Shown here: piece after piece, positions 1-9,134 of the stretch
Layout of the letters: each line of letters starts with the position of its first letter
How positions within the stretch are numbered: position 1 is the stretch's first letter
NCBI RefSeq assembly: GCF_030548205.1
Contig: NZ_JAUORV010000001.1
Span: forward strand, 310,001 to 374,000
Direction of reading: 5' to 3'
Source: Aliiglaciecola sp. 3_MG-2023
GTDB taxonomy: Bacteria > Pseudomonadota > Gammaproteobacteria > Enterobacterales > Alteromonadaceae
DNA length: 64,000 bases
Position numbers and translations under genes: made by a program
The notes under the pieces: generated by a model
The model's input: the letters and a program-made list of their open reading frames with translations, nothing else
Database searches by the model: none
What the model was told of the DNA's origin: nothing

Positions 1-1884
1 TAATAAAGAGAAAGAAAGATAATGTTTATGCAAAGTATGAGTCCGCACACTATGATTCAAACAGCGCAAAGCTATATTGTATTCAGTGTCATTAGACTCA
101 AAATCCGACAATTCTTGTAAAAACTTTTCCCTCCAAAAATTACCTTCAAGTAAAACCTGTTTAGAATGAAACGCAATATTTTCGTATTCTTTACCTAATT
201 TTCTCTCACTCTTTAAAAACTCAGTTACTGTTGAGAACTCAAAATCCTTTACCAATGACTTAGGATTTAAGTTTTTCACATCAACAGGAAAGTCTTTTAT
301 GCTGTTAGCTACTTTATTCCATGATCTAACATGTAAATTTGGATGAGGGTTTGGTGGATTAAATTTATCACCTTTGGCTTGATAACCATCAAAAAAATAA
401 TTTGGATTAGAGTTATTATCCTTTTCTATTTCTAAGATACGTCCCTTTATTAGCTCTGCACCCTCGACCTTTTCGACATAATCTAAATCAACTCCCAAAA
501 TATTTACTCGGCGATAGCCAAGATATATAGCCCATAGCAATGAATAGCTACCCGTTGTGACTTTATCCATATCAAACATAGAATACTCTTGTTCAACGAT
601 ATCTTCTAAATAGGTAATGCAACTCTTGTCAACTAATTCTGGATACCAAGTTAAAAAACATTTTCTAAGAAAAAAGTGCTTAATACCATTTTCACTTTTT
701 TCTAATATCAACCTTTTAATCTCATGCTTATGTGACTCAAGCACAACTGTATCCATACAACAATAATAAGTCGGATAAAGCCCTTTTTCATCCCAAAATC
801 TATAAGCTGCATTCATTCCTATAGTATCAAACTCAAATATATCTTCGAATGGAGCATCGCGAAGTGAAGGGCCGTTGCCCAGGATGAAAATGACGTCGTT
901 ATTTCTTTTAAATCTCATCCCATCTAAATTATGATATACACCTCTATGGTGGTAAATTTTCACACCTTCATCAATCGCATCCAAGTTACTACGAGAACTA
1001 ATTTTGTTTGTATCTATTGCCGACTCTTTCCAATTTCTAACGGATGCATTTGAAGAAATATCATTAGACATTCTATATATTTTCCCACTAAAACTTGGTG
1101 CATTATATCGACTTGCTAAAATAGAATAAATTGCTTGGGTTCTGTGACCGTAATAATCAAACAGCTTGCTCAACTCCTCGAAATCAATATTTCTCTTAGT
1201 GTTTTGTTTTAGCAACTGGTTTTTTTTACGTTGCATATCCTTATTAAGCTTTGCTTTGAATTTTTCATTGGGAACTTTAGGCCAAATCACAATTTCTTTA
1301 ACCTTTCCAAGCTCCGCTGCCTGATCGATTAGAGCTTGAAACTCTCCATGAACTTTATATCCGACCAAACATGAACATAAATGAGGTGCAAGTAATTCAT
1401 CTGAGGAAGCCTTTAATCTTTTTACTGCTTCGGGGTGCGTGAAATTAATATTATAGAAAGGCCAAGATTCCTTATCATCGTGATCAGGAATAAAAAAATC
1501 ATACTCTTCTATTAAACTAAATACACATTCTATGTCTTCTAGACAACTAAGACCAGCGTCCATCCAAAGTACTGAATCACCAGAACCTAAACCATCAGCC
1601 ATATTTTGTATTACAAAACTTTTGTAAGCTCGATGTTTAGGTTCTAAAAATTCATCAAATATAGAATTAACGGTCTCAGGAAAGTATCTTAACTCAACTT
1701 TGTCAATTGAATTTAAAATCTCTATATTCTTAGTGCTCAAGCCTAGCGGATAAACAATAATTCTCTCAAAAGTATTGAAGCTAGTCCTATGCAAACTTGC
1801 AATAAGATTTAAGCCTTGATTAAAGTATTTTTCATCAAATGCAGTAGCGATGACTCTATTATTAACTTTTTCTAACATAAACAT
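1..1884 (-). CDS. Large NGPSL/DUF115-type protein with N-terminal glycosyltransferase-like domain (partial)
   Basis: The frame is open from the start codon to the left edge (about 628 codons), so the C-terminus is missing. Residues 1-200 look like a GT-A-type nucleotide-sugar transferase (early VIATAFDEKYF, then WMDAGLSC). Around residue 330 there is ILGNGPSLRD followed by an alternating alpha/beta pattern ending in VNILGVDLDY. The NGPSL motif is typical of DUF115/Maf-like and GT42 sialyltransferase-like proteins, which use CMP-activated sugars. A Shine-Dalgarno AAGGA precedes two in-frame ATGs (1884 and 1878), so the start is uncertain by two codons. It overlaps the end of the upstream GT2 gene and is probably cotranscribed with it. 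Inference: a bifunctional glycosyltransferase finishing the polysaccharide block. The family call is by motif only. Confidence 0.75.
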   Translation of the reverse strand, partial: MFMLEKVNNRVIATAFDEKYFNQGLNLIASLHRTSFNTFERIIVYPLGLSTKNIEILNSIDKVELRYFPETVNSIFDEFLEPKHRAYKSFVIQNMADGLGSGDSVLWMDAGLSCLEDIECVFSLIEEYDFFIPDHDDKESWPFYNINFTHPEAVKRLKASSDELLAPHLCSCLVGYKVHGEFQALIDQAAELGKVKEIVIWPKVPNEKFKAKLNKDMQRKKNQLLKQNTKRNIDFEELSKLFDYYGHRTQAIYSILASRYNAPSFSGKIYRMSNDISSNASVRNWKESAIDTNKISSRSNLDAIDEGVKIYHHRGVYHNLDGMRFKRNNDVIFILGNGPSLRDAPFEDIFEFDTIGMNAAYRFWDEKGLYPTYYCCMDTVVLESHKHEIKRLILEKSENGIKHFFLRKCFLTWYPELVDKSCITYLEDIVEQEYSMFDMDKVTTGSYSLLWAIYLGYRRVNILGVDLDYVEKVEGAELIKGRILEIEKDNNSNPNYFFDGYQAKGDKFNPPNPHPNLHVRSWNKVANSIKDFPVDVKNLNPKSLVKDFEFSTVTEFLKSERKLGKEYENIAFHSKQVLLEGNFWREKFLQELSDFESNDTEYNIALRCLNHSVRTHTLHKHYLSFSLL

Positions 1885-2704
1885 TTAGTCCTTGATATAC
1901 AGCTGACTCTAAATCTAGGGTCAATTTATCTTTTTTAATATTTTTGGTGACCTTGCGATCTTCTCCAGTAGCATAAAACTCAGCATATCTTTTCAACCAA
2001 CTATCATGAATGAATCCATATTGTTCTTGCATTAAAAATAGACATTCGTTTAATTGTTCTTTACGTTGTCCTGTGCTTTTAGCATCTTGATGGACAGTTG
2101 CTCTCGAAAAAATTTTATTGACTTTTCCAAATTTAAAATTTGCTTTTGCTATTCTAATCCAATACTCATAATCCAATTGCAAATTATACTTATCATCTAA
2201 TCCGCCAACAGTATCAAAGACTCTTCTTTTAAAAAATAAAGAAGGCTGTAAAATACCTATCGATGACTTTAAAGTTTCCTTAAAGTCAGTTTTATCAGGG
2301 TGTACAAAAGCTTCCGATAGCTTTTCCCCTCTATGGTCTACCCTCAACCCTCTACCATAAAGCACTGAAATCTGCTTATCCCGTCCAAACCCTTCACACA
2401 CGTCGTTTAGAACATTTGAATTGTCATAATAGTCATCACTATTCAGCCAAGTTAACACTTCCCCCTCTGCTAAAGTTAACCCTTTATTTATAGCATCAAC
2501 TTGACCATCATCTGGTTCAAATATCTTTACTACATTTTTATTAGATTTGGCATATTCTTCTATTAGTTCTCGGCTACCATCATTAGAGCCTGGATCAATA
2601 ATTATATGTTCATAATCATCATAAATTTGAGAAGCTACTGAATCTAAATTTTTCTGTAAATAATTAGCTTGATTAAACGACGTTGTAACAATACTTACTT
2701 TCAT
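1862..2704 (-). CDS. GT2 family glycosyltransferase
   Basis: This is a 280-residue GT-A enzyme. It opens with VSIVTTSFNQANYL, has the acidic nucleotide-binding segment IIIDPGSNDGS near residues 35-44 and a WLNSDD motif (the DXD equivalent) at 86-91. These are the hallmarks of GT2 inverting transferases that add one sugar from a nucleotide sugar to a lipid-linked or growing glycan on the cytoplasmic side. No membrane segments are evident. The ATG is preceded by TAGGA. The 3' end overlaps the start of the next gene, which indicates translational coupling. The donor and acceptor cannot be read from the sequence. The neighbouring cytidylyltransferase and rhamnose genes make a capsule or O-chain role likely. 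Confidence 0.88.
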   Translation of the reverse strand: MKVSIVTTSFNQANYLQKNLDSVASQIYDDYEHIIIDPGSNDGSRELIEEYAKSNKNVVKIFEPDDGQVDAINKGLTLAEGEVLTWLNSDDYYDNSNVLNDVCEGFGRDKQISVLYGRGLRVDHRGEKLSEAFVHPDKTDFKETLKSSIGILQPSLFFKRRVFDTVGGLDDKYNLQLDYEYWIRIAKANFKFGKVNKIFSRATVHQDAKSTGQRKEQLNECLFLMQEQYGFIHDSWLKRYAEFYATGEDRKVTKNIKKDKLTLDLESAVYQGLNVYVRKS

Positions 2705-2783
2705 TCTAAATCCTACTTAAAGCATACTTTTCTATAGCAATTTCACTTATCGCTTTGCCTTTAACCAAAATTAGTTAAACAAA

Positions 2784-3542
2784 CTAACTAGGGTCACTTA
2801 AACACCCTTGAATTCCCCCAGAGGCGCTAATACAAGCCCCATGCACAAAACTCGCTTTATCTGAACAAAGAAACAAGGCTAACTCGGCAACCTCTTGAGG
2901 AGAGGCAATTCTTGCCATCGGATGGAAAAGCTCTAAAGTTTTGAAACTCTCCTCTTTGCCATCAAAACCGGCTTTTAACATATCTGTGCCGACGGCAGCG
3001 GGTTCTATGGCATTGATTCTAATTCTATTGCCTAAATCAATTGCTAAATTTCGCGTTAGAGAACTTAATCCAGCCTTTGTTGTTGCATAAGCCACAAAAC
3101 TTTTTTTCGTTTGCGTTGCGTGGATACTACTAACGTTAACTACTGCACCAGCGTTTTTAGACAGATCATTCAAAAATGTCTGAACCATAAAAAATGGTGC
3201 AGATAAATTGACATCAAAACTGTTTTGCCATTGCGCACGGCTTAGACTTTGACAATCGCCTAATATCTGGATGGCGGCATTATTAATTAATGCAGAAATG
3301 CCATCCCCATTGGTAATTTCAGTTACTTGTGTTAAAAAATCTGCCGCATACATTTCGTCCAACACGAATTTCTGTAAATCAATCTGTAAAAAAACAACTT
3401 GATCATTGGCTATATCCATTCGATGAGATATATCAGTAGCGATTACACGATAGTCATTTTCAACAAATTCAGCGACTAATGCTTTACCTATGCCACCGTT
3501 AGCACCAGTTATAAGTGCCCAAGGTTTATCTTTGATGGTCAT
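2784..3542 (-). CDS. SDR family NAD(P)-dependent oxidoreductase (PtmA-like context)
   Basis: This is a 252-residue classical short-chain dehydrogenase. The dinucleotide-binding TGANGGIG lies at residues 12-19, NNAA at 87-90, the catalytic Ser in VVNVSSI at 138-139, and Tyr152/Lys156 in YATTK. Length and motifs fit a complete enzyme. It starts 17 bp inside the preceding hydroxyacid dehydrogenase, so the two are tightly coupled. In Campylobacter-type flagellin glycan loci an SDR (PtmA) sits beside a CMP-legionaminate synthetase (PtmB), and the arrangement here is similar. I infer a role in making or trimming the CMP-linked acidic sugar. The substrate is unknown. Confidence 0.87.
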   Translation of the reverse strand: MTIKDKPWALITGANGGIGKALVAEFVENDYRVIATDISHRMDIANDQVVFLQIDLQKFVLDEMYAADFLTQVTEITNGDGISALINNAAIQILGDCQSLSRAQWQNSFDVNLSAPFFMVQTFLNDLSKNAGAVVNVSSIHATQTKKSFVAYATTKAGLSSLTRNLAIDLGNRIRINAIEPAAVGTDMLKAGFDGKEESFKTLELFHPMARIASPQEVAELALFLCSDKASFVHGACISASGGIQGCLSDPS

Positions 3543-4470
3543 TTAAGAACTCGGCTATTTTACTGACTGCTTCTTGAGTTGCACGTCGAACTCCCTCTTT
3601 GGTATTAGACCCATTGTGAGTACCAAAAATACATTGCGGCATATCACGCAAAGGGGATGCTTTAGGTAAGGGCTCTTCTTCGAAAACATCTAGTGCTGCT
3701 GCAGATACGTGGCCACTTTGCAAAGCAGAGATCAATGCAGGTTCATCAATCAACGGTCCCCTTGCAACATTAACCACTTTACAGCCTGCTTTTAACTTAG
3801 CAATTGTCTCTGCACTGAGCATATGAAAATTATGCTTATTTAATGCACAGGTAAAAATAAGAAAATCAAGCTCTTCCAAGCCTTCAGGAAACGACTTGCG
3901 TGTGACAAAGTCAAACCCTTGATTTCCTTCTACACCAGGATCATAAACGACAACATTTACATCAAAACCTGACAATCGTTTAACTGTATTCAAGCCAATA
4001 TCACCAAAACCAACAACGCCAACGGTTTTACCCGAAACACTCATTCCAGGAGGCTTAGGCCATGCAAAGTTACTGCGGATTTCTCTATCAATATAAAACG
4101 TTTCGCGTGCTAAACCCAACATAAAACCGACGGCTAGATCAGCTACTTCACCACCAAACATGTTTGGTGTGTTAGTAATCGGAATACCTAATTCTTCACA
4201 AGCTTTAAAATCTACGTTGTCAACACCTATACCCCATTTAACTGCTGCTTTTAATTGTCCATTTTGGGCAGCACGAAAAACTTTTTCTGTTGCAGGATCA
4301 TCACCAATAATCCAACCATCGTAATCAGGCAATAAAGAAATTAGCTCTTCTTCACTTAATATTTGGGTTGTTTTCGCTGCAACGAGCTCAACCCCTAACT
4401 CCTCGGCTGGGGTATAAAACTCTTCAATCATGCCCAACATTGGTGGGCATGTCACTAATACTTTTTTCAT
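3526..4470 (-). CDS. D-isomer 2-hydroxyacid dehydrogenase family protein
   Basis: A 314-residue protein of the phosphoglycerate/lactate dehydrogenase family. The NAD-binding GVVGFGDIG lies near residues 151-159. The catalytic Arg is in NVARGPLIDE, an acidic residue in EEEPLP and the His in FGTHNGSNT. I place the start at the ATG at 4470 because it is preceded by GAGAGG. An in-frame ATG four codons upstream has no ribosome binding site. It lies between the cytidylyltransferase and the SDR, with a 17-bp overlap with the latter. Enzymes of this family reduce 2-keto acids or oxidise 2-hydroxyacids. Here it probably acts on a sugar acid precursor of the CMP-sugar, but a serine-pathway role cannot be excluded. 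Confidence 0.87.
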   Translation of the reverse strand: MKKVLVTCPPMLGMIEEFYTPAEELGVELVAAKTTQILSEEELISLLPDYDGWIIGDDPATEKVFRAAQNGQLKAAVKWGIGVDNVDFKACEELGIPITNTPNMFGGEVADLAVGFMLGLARETFYIDREIRSNFAWPKPPGMSVSGKTVGVVGFGDIGLNTVKRLSGFDVNVVVYDPGVEGNQGFDFVTRKSFPEGLEELDFLIFTCALNKHNFHMLSAETIAKLKAGCKVVNVARGPLIDEPALISALQSGHVSAAALDVFEEEPLPKASPLRDMPQCIFGTHNGSNTKEGVRRATQEAVSKIAEFLNDHQR

Positions 4471-4487
4471 AAAACCTCTCATTTTGA

Positions 4488-5186
4488 TCAGGGTTTGATC
4501 AATCCCTTTTGAATAAAATAATGTGTTGTAACAATTGCTCTATCCCAGTCATCTGGGGTATCGATATCAGAAGATTCCATTGAGGGTGTTTCAAACATCA
4601 TGGGTTTTTTACCTATTCGAGCTTGTGTATTGGCAAAGCTGTCACGGGTAAATATATAAAGGTTTGAGTTTTCTTCATACCAAGGTTCTAAATTTTGCGT
4701 TGGTATCAGATTATCTGGATCATGGTTAATGGGGGAGCAATCTTGACGGTAAAATCGAGTTTGAATTTTATTGACGGTGAAAAGAGAATCTACATCTCGG
4801 TCATTTCGCGCTTTCGAAAACTCACTAATTGCTTTACTTATCGTAACCGGACTAAGTAGTGGATTGGTTGTGTGTGTCATTAAATACATATCTGCTTCAA
4901 TATTAGCGATATCATCGGCCAACACTAAATTCATTGATACATCGTCACCACAAATTTCTGGTTTGCGATCACGAATTCGAATTCGCTTAGTATCGACCAA
5001 TCCGTTTTCAGCTAAAATTTCTCTCGCATCAGTATTGATTATTACTTCGTCAATTTCTTCAACTGCCAACAAACTATCAAGTATCCAACGGAAAAGTGGC
5101 TTGCCACAAAATTCCCTGAAATTCTTTCCTTTCACACGCGTACTATTTGCCTTCATCGGCAACAGGGCGACAATTTTTTTAGTCAT
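4488..5186 (-). CDS. Acylneuraminate/ulosonate cytidylyltransferase family protein
   Basis: A 232-residue nucleotidyltransferase. It begins with a LLPMKANSTRVKGKN signature (residues 8-22: the CTP-binding loop with the conserved R and K), followed by FCGKPLFRWILDSL. This is the pattern of CMP-sialate, CMP-legionaminate and related CMP-sugar synthetases (PtmB/NeuA type). It would activate a 2-keto-3-deoxy sugar acid with CTP in the cytoplasm. No NeuB-, NeuC- or KdsA-like synthase is present in the window, so the activated sugar is unknown. It overlaps the upstream GT2 gene by 8 bp and is followed closely by the hydroxyacid dehydrogenase. KdsB-type function is less likely given the sequence style and context. 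Confidence 0.87.
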   Translation of the reverse strand: MTKKIVALLPMKANSTRVKGKNFREFCGKPLFRWILDSLLAVEEIDEVIINTDAREILAENGLVDTKRIRIRDRKPEICGDDVSMNLVLADDIANIEADMYLMTHTTNPLLSPVTISKAISEFSKARNDRDVDSLFTVNKIQTRFYRQDCSPINHDPDNLIPTQNLEPWYEENSNLYIFTRDSFANTQARIGKKPMMFETPSMESSDIDTPDDWDRAIVTTHYFIQKGLIKP

Positions 5187-6093
5187 GATAAAACTCTTTT
5201 TCTACATCTTTAGGATAAAAATAATGAAACTTTTGTTTTGCTGAAAGCTTCCTCATTTCATGATTTCCTTTGTAAGTACCCCAATAGTGATTATATCTAA
5301 ACAACACAATTTCAATACATCGTTTTAGGAATACTTTTTCTCGAATAGCCGCCGCAAAATCCGTCATTACACCCGACACTAAGAAACGTAGAAAATCAGA
5401 AAAGGAAAAGTGTACTTCCGGCATAATCTTTTGTAGAGCGTAAGCTTCTCTTTCATAACGCGTTCGAAGTTTGCTCCAGGATTCATCGTGTATATGATAA
5501 ACCGGTGCACTCGATACATAGCCTATTTTTGAGCCGATCTCCACTAACTGCTTGGCCAGATACATATCTTCCAAACCGGTGAGCTCTTCATTGAAGCCAA
5601 ATTTCTTCCAAGCTACTCTAGAAACAGCAGCATTGGCATTATTACAAAAGAAACCTTCTTGAGGTATTTTGGAATACTCTGGAAACCATTTATCAAAATG
5701 TTTAGTTTCCGAATACTTAGTTGTATCTCGCCCCATTTGACGCCCATATGTATAGACAGCAATTTGTTCGACTATGGGCCGGCACAACTCATCTAGCCAA
5801 TCAACACTTGCAGGAATACAATGCCCGCTTACAAACACGAGTATATCGCCTTTAGCAAATTCACACCCGATGTTAAGGGATCGACCAAAGGTAAACTCTG
5901 ATTGTTTGATATGAGTTATTCTACAGTTATGTTTTTGGGCGATTTCAAGAGTATTATCTGTTGAACCTGAGTCTACAATAACCACTTCATTTTCAACTAT
6001 TTTTGTATTTTGTTTGCTTATTTCACTAAGTAACTCATCAAGATAACGTGCTTCGTTGAACGTTCTTATTACCACTGTTGCTAACTTTTTCAC
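5179..6093 (-). CDS. GT2 family glycosyltransferase
   Basis: A 304-residue GT-A enzyme starting with GTG. It has VVIRTFNEARYL at the N-terminus, VVIVDSGSTDNT near residues 37-48, and a DXD-like segment SGHCIPA near 90. GLEDMYLAKQLVEIG (the ED acceptor-loop motif of GT2) lies near 178. The C-terminal 80 residues are amphipathic or basic and may contact the membrane. It overlaps the SMP-30-like gene upstream by 4 bp and the cytidylyltransferase downstream by 8 bp, so it belongs to a translationally coupled run. A rhamnosyltransferase-type activity would fit the rml genes in the same locus, but the donor is not determined. Confidence 0.86.
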   Translation of the reverse strand: MKKLATVVIRTFNEARYLDELLSEISKQNTKIVENEVVIVDSGSTDNTLEIAQKHNCRITHIKQSEFTFGRSLNIGCEFAKGDILVFVSGHCIPASVDWLDELCRPIVEQIAVYTYGRQMGRDTTKYSETKHFDKWFPEYSKIPQEGFFCNNANAAVSRVAWKKFGFNEELTGLEDMYLAKQLVEIGSKIGYVSSAPVYHIHDESWSKLRTRYEREAYALQKIMPEVHFSFSDFLRFLVSGVMTDFAAAIREKVFLKRCIEIVLFRYNHYWGTYKGNHEMRKLSAKQKFHYFYPKDVEKEFYHD

Positions 6094-6953
6094 GCAGTCA
6101 TCCTAAACTTGGGAAGCGACTTTCCCTTTACCGAAAGTTGGCGCATTAAAACCTCACCAGAATCAGGGTACTCATCAAGTTGTTCATCTGATAATCCCTC
6201 TGTGGCGGTTGTAATTAATAAACAGTCCATATTCTGACCACCAAAAGCACAAGAAGTAGGTTGCAGGGCTTGTAGCTGGATTTTGTCAAGTAACACTCCA
6301 CTGGCCGAATATTTATGAATTGCCGCCCCTCCCCATATTGCTAACCAAACATTCCCGTCTTCATCAAGTGCACCACCATCAGGTGTGCCTTCTGTTTCAG
6401 ACAAATCCAGCCAAACAGTTCGATTTTCCCAATCCAATCTACCATTTGTCGTTAAACTGATTTTGAAGGTTTTTTGCACTAAGGAGTCTGAAATTAAAAT
6501 TGAAGATTCATCTAACCAAATGAAAGAATTGGGAATACCGATAGGAGCATTTTGTGGAACTAGCTTCAAATTCTCATCTAAAGAGTATATCTCGCCATTT
6601 AAACCAGTTGGACTTTTTTCCATTGTGCCAAACCAATACTTACCATCTGGGCCCACACTGCCATCGTTACAGCGAAATTTGTTTGAATGGGATAGTTTGA
6701 TTACTGTATCAATTTGATTTGAAGAACGATTAACTTTAAAGATACTGTCTTCACCTGTCGCTAATATATAGTTATCGCTAAGCACGAGTAGATTAGACAC
6801 CATTTGAGGCACGTATTTTCTATTATATTTATTTTCACCAACCATAGAGCAATTCGATGATTGGTAAATATGCTTATCCTGAATATCAGTCCACATCCAG
6901 TTGTTTATAGAATCATTCCATAAAGGTGATTCTGAAAGGTAAAACTTCATCAT
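6090..6953 (-). CDS. SMP-30/gluconolactonase/LRE family protein
   Basis: A 287-residue six-bladed beta-propeller of the SMP-30 family. The three expected metal ligands are present: Glu8 in LSESPLW, an Asn in GIPNSFIW (about 142), and an Asp in EGTPDGGALDEDG (about 193). Known members hydrolyse sugar lactones with a divalent cation in the cytoplasm. It is the first gene of the block running SMP-30 to GT2 to cytidylyltransferase to hydroxyacid dehydrogenase to SDR, after a 193-bp gap that may hold a promoter. Finding a lactonase in a glycan locus suggests a sugar acid intermediate. Two adjacent ATGs open the frame. Confidence 0.85.
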   Translation of the reverse strand: MMKFYLSESPLWNDSINNWMWTDIQDKHIYQSSNCSMVGENKYNRKYVPQMVSNLLVLSDNYILATGEDSIFKVNRSSNQIDTVIKLSHSNKFRCNDGSVGPDGKYWFGTMEKSPTGLNGEIYSLDENLKLVPQNAPIGIPNSFIWLDESSILISDSLVQKTFKISLTTNGRLDWENRTVWLDLSETEGTPDGGALDEDGNVWLAIWGGAAIHKYSASGVLLDKIQLQALQPTSCAFGGQNMDCLLITTATEGLSDEQLDEYPDSGEVLMRQLSVKGKSLPKFRMTA

Positions 6954-7146
6954 TATTCTTTTATATTTCTCTGATTATCGATAACTTACAGATCAGTTAT
7001 TTACAATTATTTAGTATATACCAATATCGTTCATATTAACTGCAAGAAAAAAGCTGAAAAAACTTTGCTCTACTTGGGTATTTTGGCAAGTTTTGATCCA
7101 CAATACATCATAAAGTTATTCTGATTCGTATACTCTAATTAAGTAG
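6954..7146 (-). promoter_or_regulatory. AT-rich gap, probable internal promoter for the lactonase block
   Basis: This is a 193-bp non-coding gap in an otherwise tightly packed minus-strand locus. On the minus strand it contains TTGCAG and, about 20 bp further, TATACT-like sequence near 7015-7040. The spacing is longer than ideal, so the promoter is suggested by position and composition rather than by a good match. No terminator-like hairpin with a T-run was found. Confidence 0.3.
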
Positions 7147-7821
7147 TTATAGAAAAACCGATTTATAATTAACTTTTTCAAAAATATCACAATTACCATT
7201 GACTGTAGCGTCAAATATGCGTCTATTATTTTGTTCGTAAACTTGCCTTGCAATCTCATATGAGCGTTCAGAGTTTTCTAAATCAGGATTGTCCCATTTA
7301 CACCCTTTCGAGAAGTAGTCTGGACTAAAATGATTTGGATCGCTCTGTGTCATAACACTTTCTGCATTTGGTGCGCCATTATAGTGGAAACGGTGATCCA
7401 TACCAATGATAAATATTTCTTTAAAACCCAAATAAAATGCAACTTGCAAAGCAGCATAGGTAACAGTCCAGCCTTCTTCCAAACCGAACGCAATATCTTT
7501 GCAGAATCTAGTCGGGGGATTTTTGGTATTTAGTATGTGCGTTAAACAATCATTTTTGAATAAATTATCACAACGGTTACTCAAGAACTTTTGACATGTC
7601 AGTTGGTTAATTTCTCGATGAGATTGTTCTAATACTTTCTTATTAACAGCAACATAATAATTTGAATAAAAATTAAACTTTTTAAATCCAAGATAAATCT
7701 TATTTAAACCAATGGTTTTTTCTCTTTTTAAAAATGAAAGGTCCATTTTGTTTAAGGAGGGTCCATTGCATACAATCACGGCTCGTTGACCAAAATGTCT
7801 ATTTTGGAGTATTTCAATCAT
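7147..7821 (-). CDS. DUF115/sialyltransferase-like NGPSL protein
   Basis: A 224-residue protein beginning with a short leader and AVIVCNGPSLNKMDLSFL (residues 14-31). It is followed by TIGLNKIYL and, later, IFIIGMDHRFHYNG near residue 140. The (C/G)NGPSL plus IGMDH pattern is shared by DUF115 (Maf/MptE-like) proteins and resembles GT42 sialyltransferases, which take sugar from CMP donors. It follows the sulfotransferase by 23 bp. Together with the cytidylyltransferase further down it is a candidate CMP-sugar transferase of this locus. It is shorter than the related domain in the truncated protein at the left edge of the window. Function is inferred from motif and context only. Confidence 0.72.
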   Translation of the reverse strand: MIEILQNRHFGQRAVIVCNGPSLNKMDLSFLKREKTIGLNKIYLGFKKFNFYSNYYVAVNKKVLEQSHREINQLTCQKFLSNRCDNLFKNDCLTHILNTKNPPTRFCKDIAFGLEEGWTVTYAALQVAFYLGFKEIFIIGMDHRFHYNGAPNAESVMTQSDPNHFSPDYFSKGCKWDNPDLENSERSYEIARQVYEQNNRRIFDATVNGNCDIFEKVNYKSVFL

Positions 7822-7844
7822 TTAGGTCTCGTAATTTTATTAGT

Positions 7845-9134
7845 TTATAGATATCCATTATTCTGCAACCAACCTCCATGTTGGCTTTCTATTGTTTTAA
7901 TTTCGTTTTCTGACAATGTATCCACATAACTTAAATTCCGAGAGGGATCGGTGATATGAGATGGGCTCAACAAAGTCACTCCATATTGGTCAGTAGGTAA
8001 CTCCATAACTTGATTATAAATAAATGCGCTATCGACCTTTCCCAACCCAATAGCGCTTAACACTTTTTCAATAACGAAAAGAGGATGTTGGATAAATTCT
8101 TCATAAGTAAATTCAAAGTTACTCTTATTAGACCACTGCTCATAAATCGAACGATTATATTTCGCATACTCTGTGACCCCTCCAACTTTTGGAACTGTGG
8201 GGAACTTTCTGCGTACAGCAGAAGCAACTGAATCTCTTAAATCTCTTTTTGTTGTGTAAATGAACGAGGCTCGCTGCAATATATCGTCACGTAATTCATG
8301 TGTTTTCAACAATTCAACTGGAGCTTGATTAGCATCAAGATTTTCAATCGATATTTTTTCAGAATAACCGCTAACAAAATCAACTTTGCTTTTCTCAAGG
8401 GCTAGCCGAACTATGTTAAACAGTGCTGTTGAACCTGCATGTCGCATCCCTGCCACGAGTATTGTTGTTTTTTGTTTTTTTAACATCAACTCAGGTAAAT
8501 TAATGCAGCCTGCTAAAATAGGTGCGTCTACAACTGAAGAAATAGATTTTTCCCTTACACTTTTTTTTAAACGCAACAACTCTTGTTGGAGAAATGTTAT
8601 TTTTGAATTTGCCGAAATATTTTCTTCAGTATGATTTGCTGAGACATTATCTAGTACTTCTATTGCTTGATCCATCAGTCCAATATTTGTCAACTCTCTA
8701 ATTGTCCTAGAATGTTTAACTAACCTGTTTTCGGTAAACGACCCCAAATTCACAGCATGACTAAAATGGTAAACAACCATGTTTTTTTTGTTTTTTAACG
8801 CTGCTATTTTACCAAGGGAATTATGTACTCCAGATATCAAAAGGCGTGAAATGAACACATTGTCGCAACCAAGACTTTGGGCTATTTGCATATACTTTCG
8901 ACAATTTGCAATATCCCCTAACTGTTGAAATCCTGCTGCTTTTAGTGCAGCTAATTTGTCAATATCTGGGTGCGAATGTAACTGCTCAATATCAATAGCT
9001 GCGAGTTTGTCCCATTCGCCAAAATACCAATTTTCTTTAATTGTAGAAATATCAACGGCATTCGTTGCTTCTAGTACTTTTTTAGAGTTGAGTTGTTCAG
9101 TGATAGCACTTGATTTACTAAAAGGCTTTTTCAC
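7845..9134 (-). CDS. Sulfotransferase with N-terminal TPR-like region
   Basis: A 429-residue protein. The C-terminal half has a PAPS 5'-phosphosulfate loop, VAGMRHAGSTALFN (about 226-239), and a 3'-phosphate-binding segment, TTKRDLRDSVASAVRR (about 290-305). These are the two signatures of sulfotransferases. The N-terminal 180 residues are helical with a TPR-like rhythm (alternating small and aromatic residues), as in several bacterial TPR-sulfotransferase fusions. The start overlaps the end of the FkbM/coiled-coil gene by 17 bp. In this setting it probably sulfates the exported polysaccharide in the cytoplasm, a common feature of marine exopolymers. The acceptor sugar cannot be told. Confidence 0.83.
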   Translation of the reverse strand: MKKPFSKSSAITEQLNSKKVLEATNAVDISTIKENWYFGEWDKLAAIDIEQLHSHPDIDKLAALKAAGFQQLGDIANCRKYMQIAQSLGCDNVFISRLLISGVHNSLGKIAALKNKKNMVVYHFSHAVNLGSFTENRLVKHSRTIRELTNIGLMDQAIEVLDNVSANHTEENISANSKITFLQQELLRLKKSVREKSISSVVDAPILAGCINLPELMLKKQKTTILVAGMRHAGSTALFNIVRLALEKSKVDFVSGYSEKISIENLDANQAPVELLKTHELRDDILQRASFIYTTKRDLRDSVASAVRRKFPTVPKVGGVTEYAKYNRSIYEQWSNKSNFEFTYEEFIQHPLFVIEKVLSAIGLGKVDSAFIYNQVMELPTDQYGVTLLSPSHITDPSRNLSYVDTLSENEIKTIESQHGGWLQNNGYL

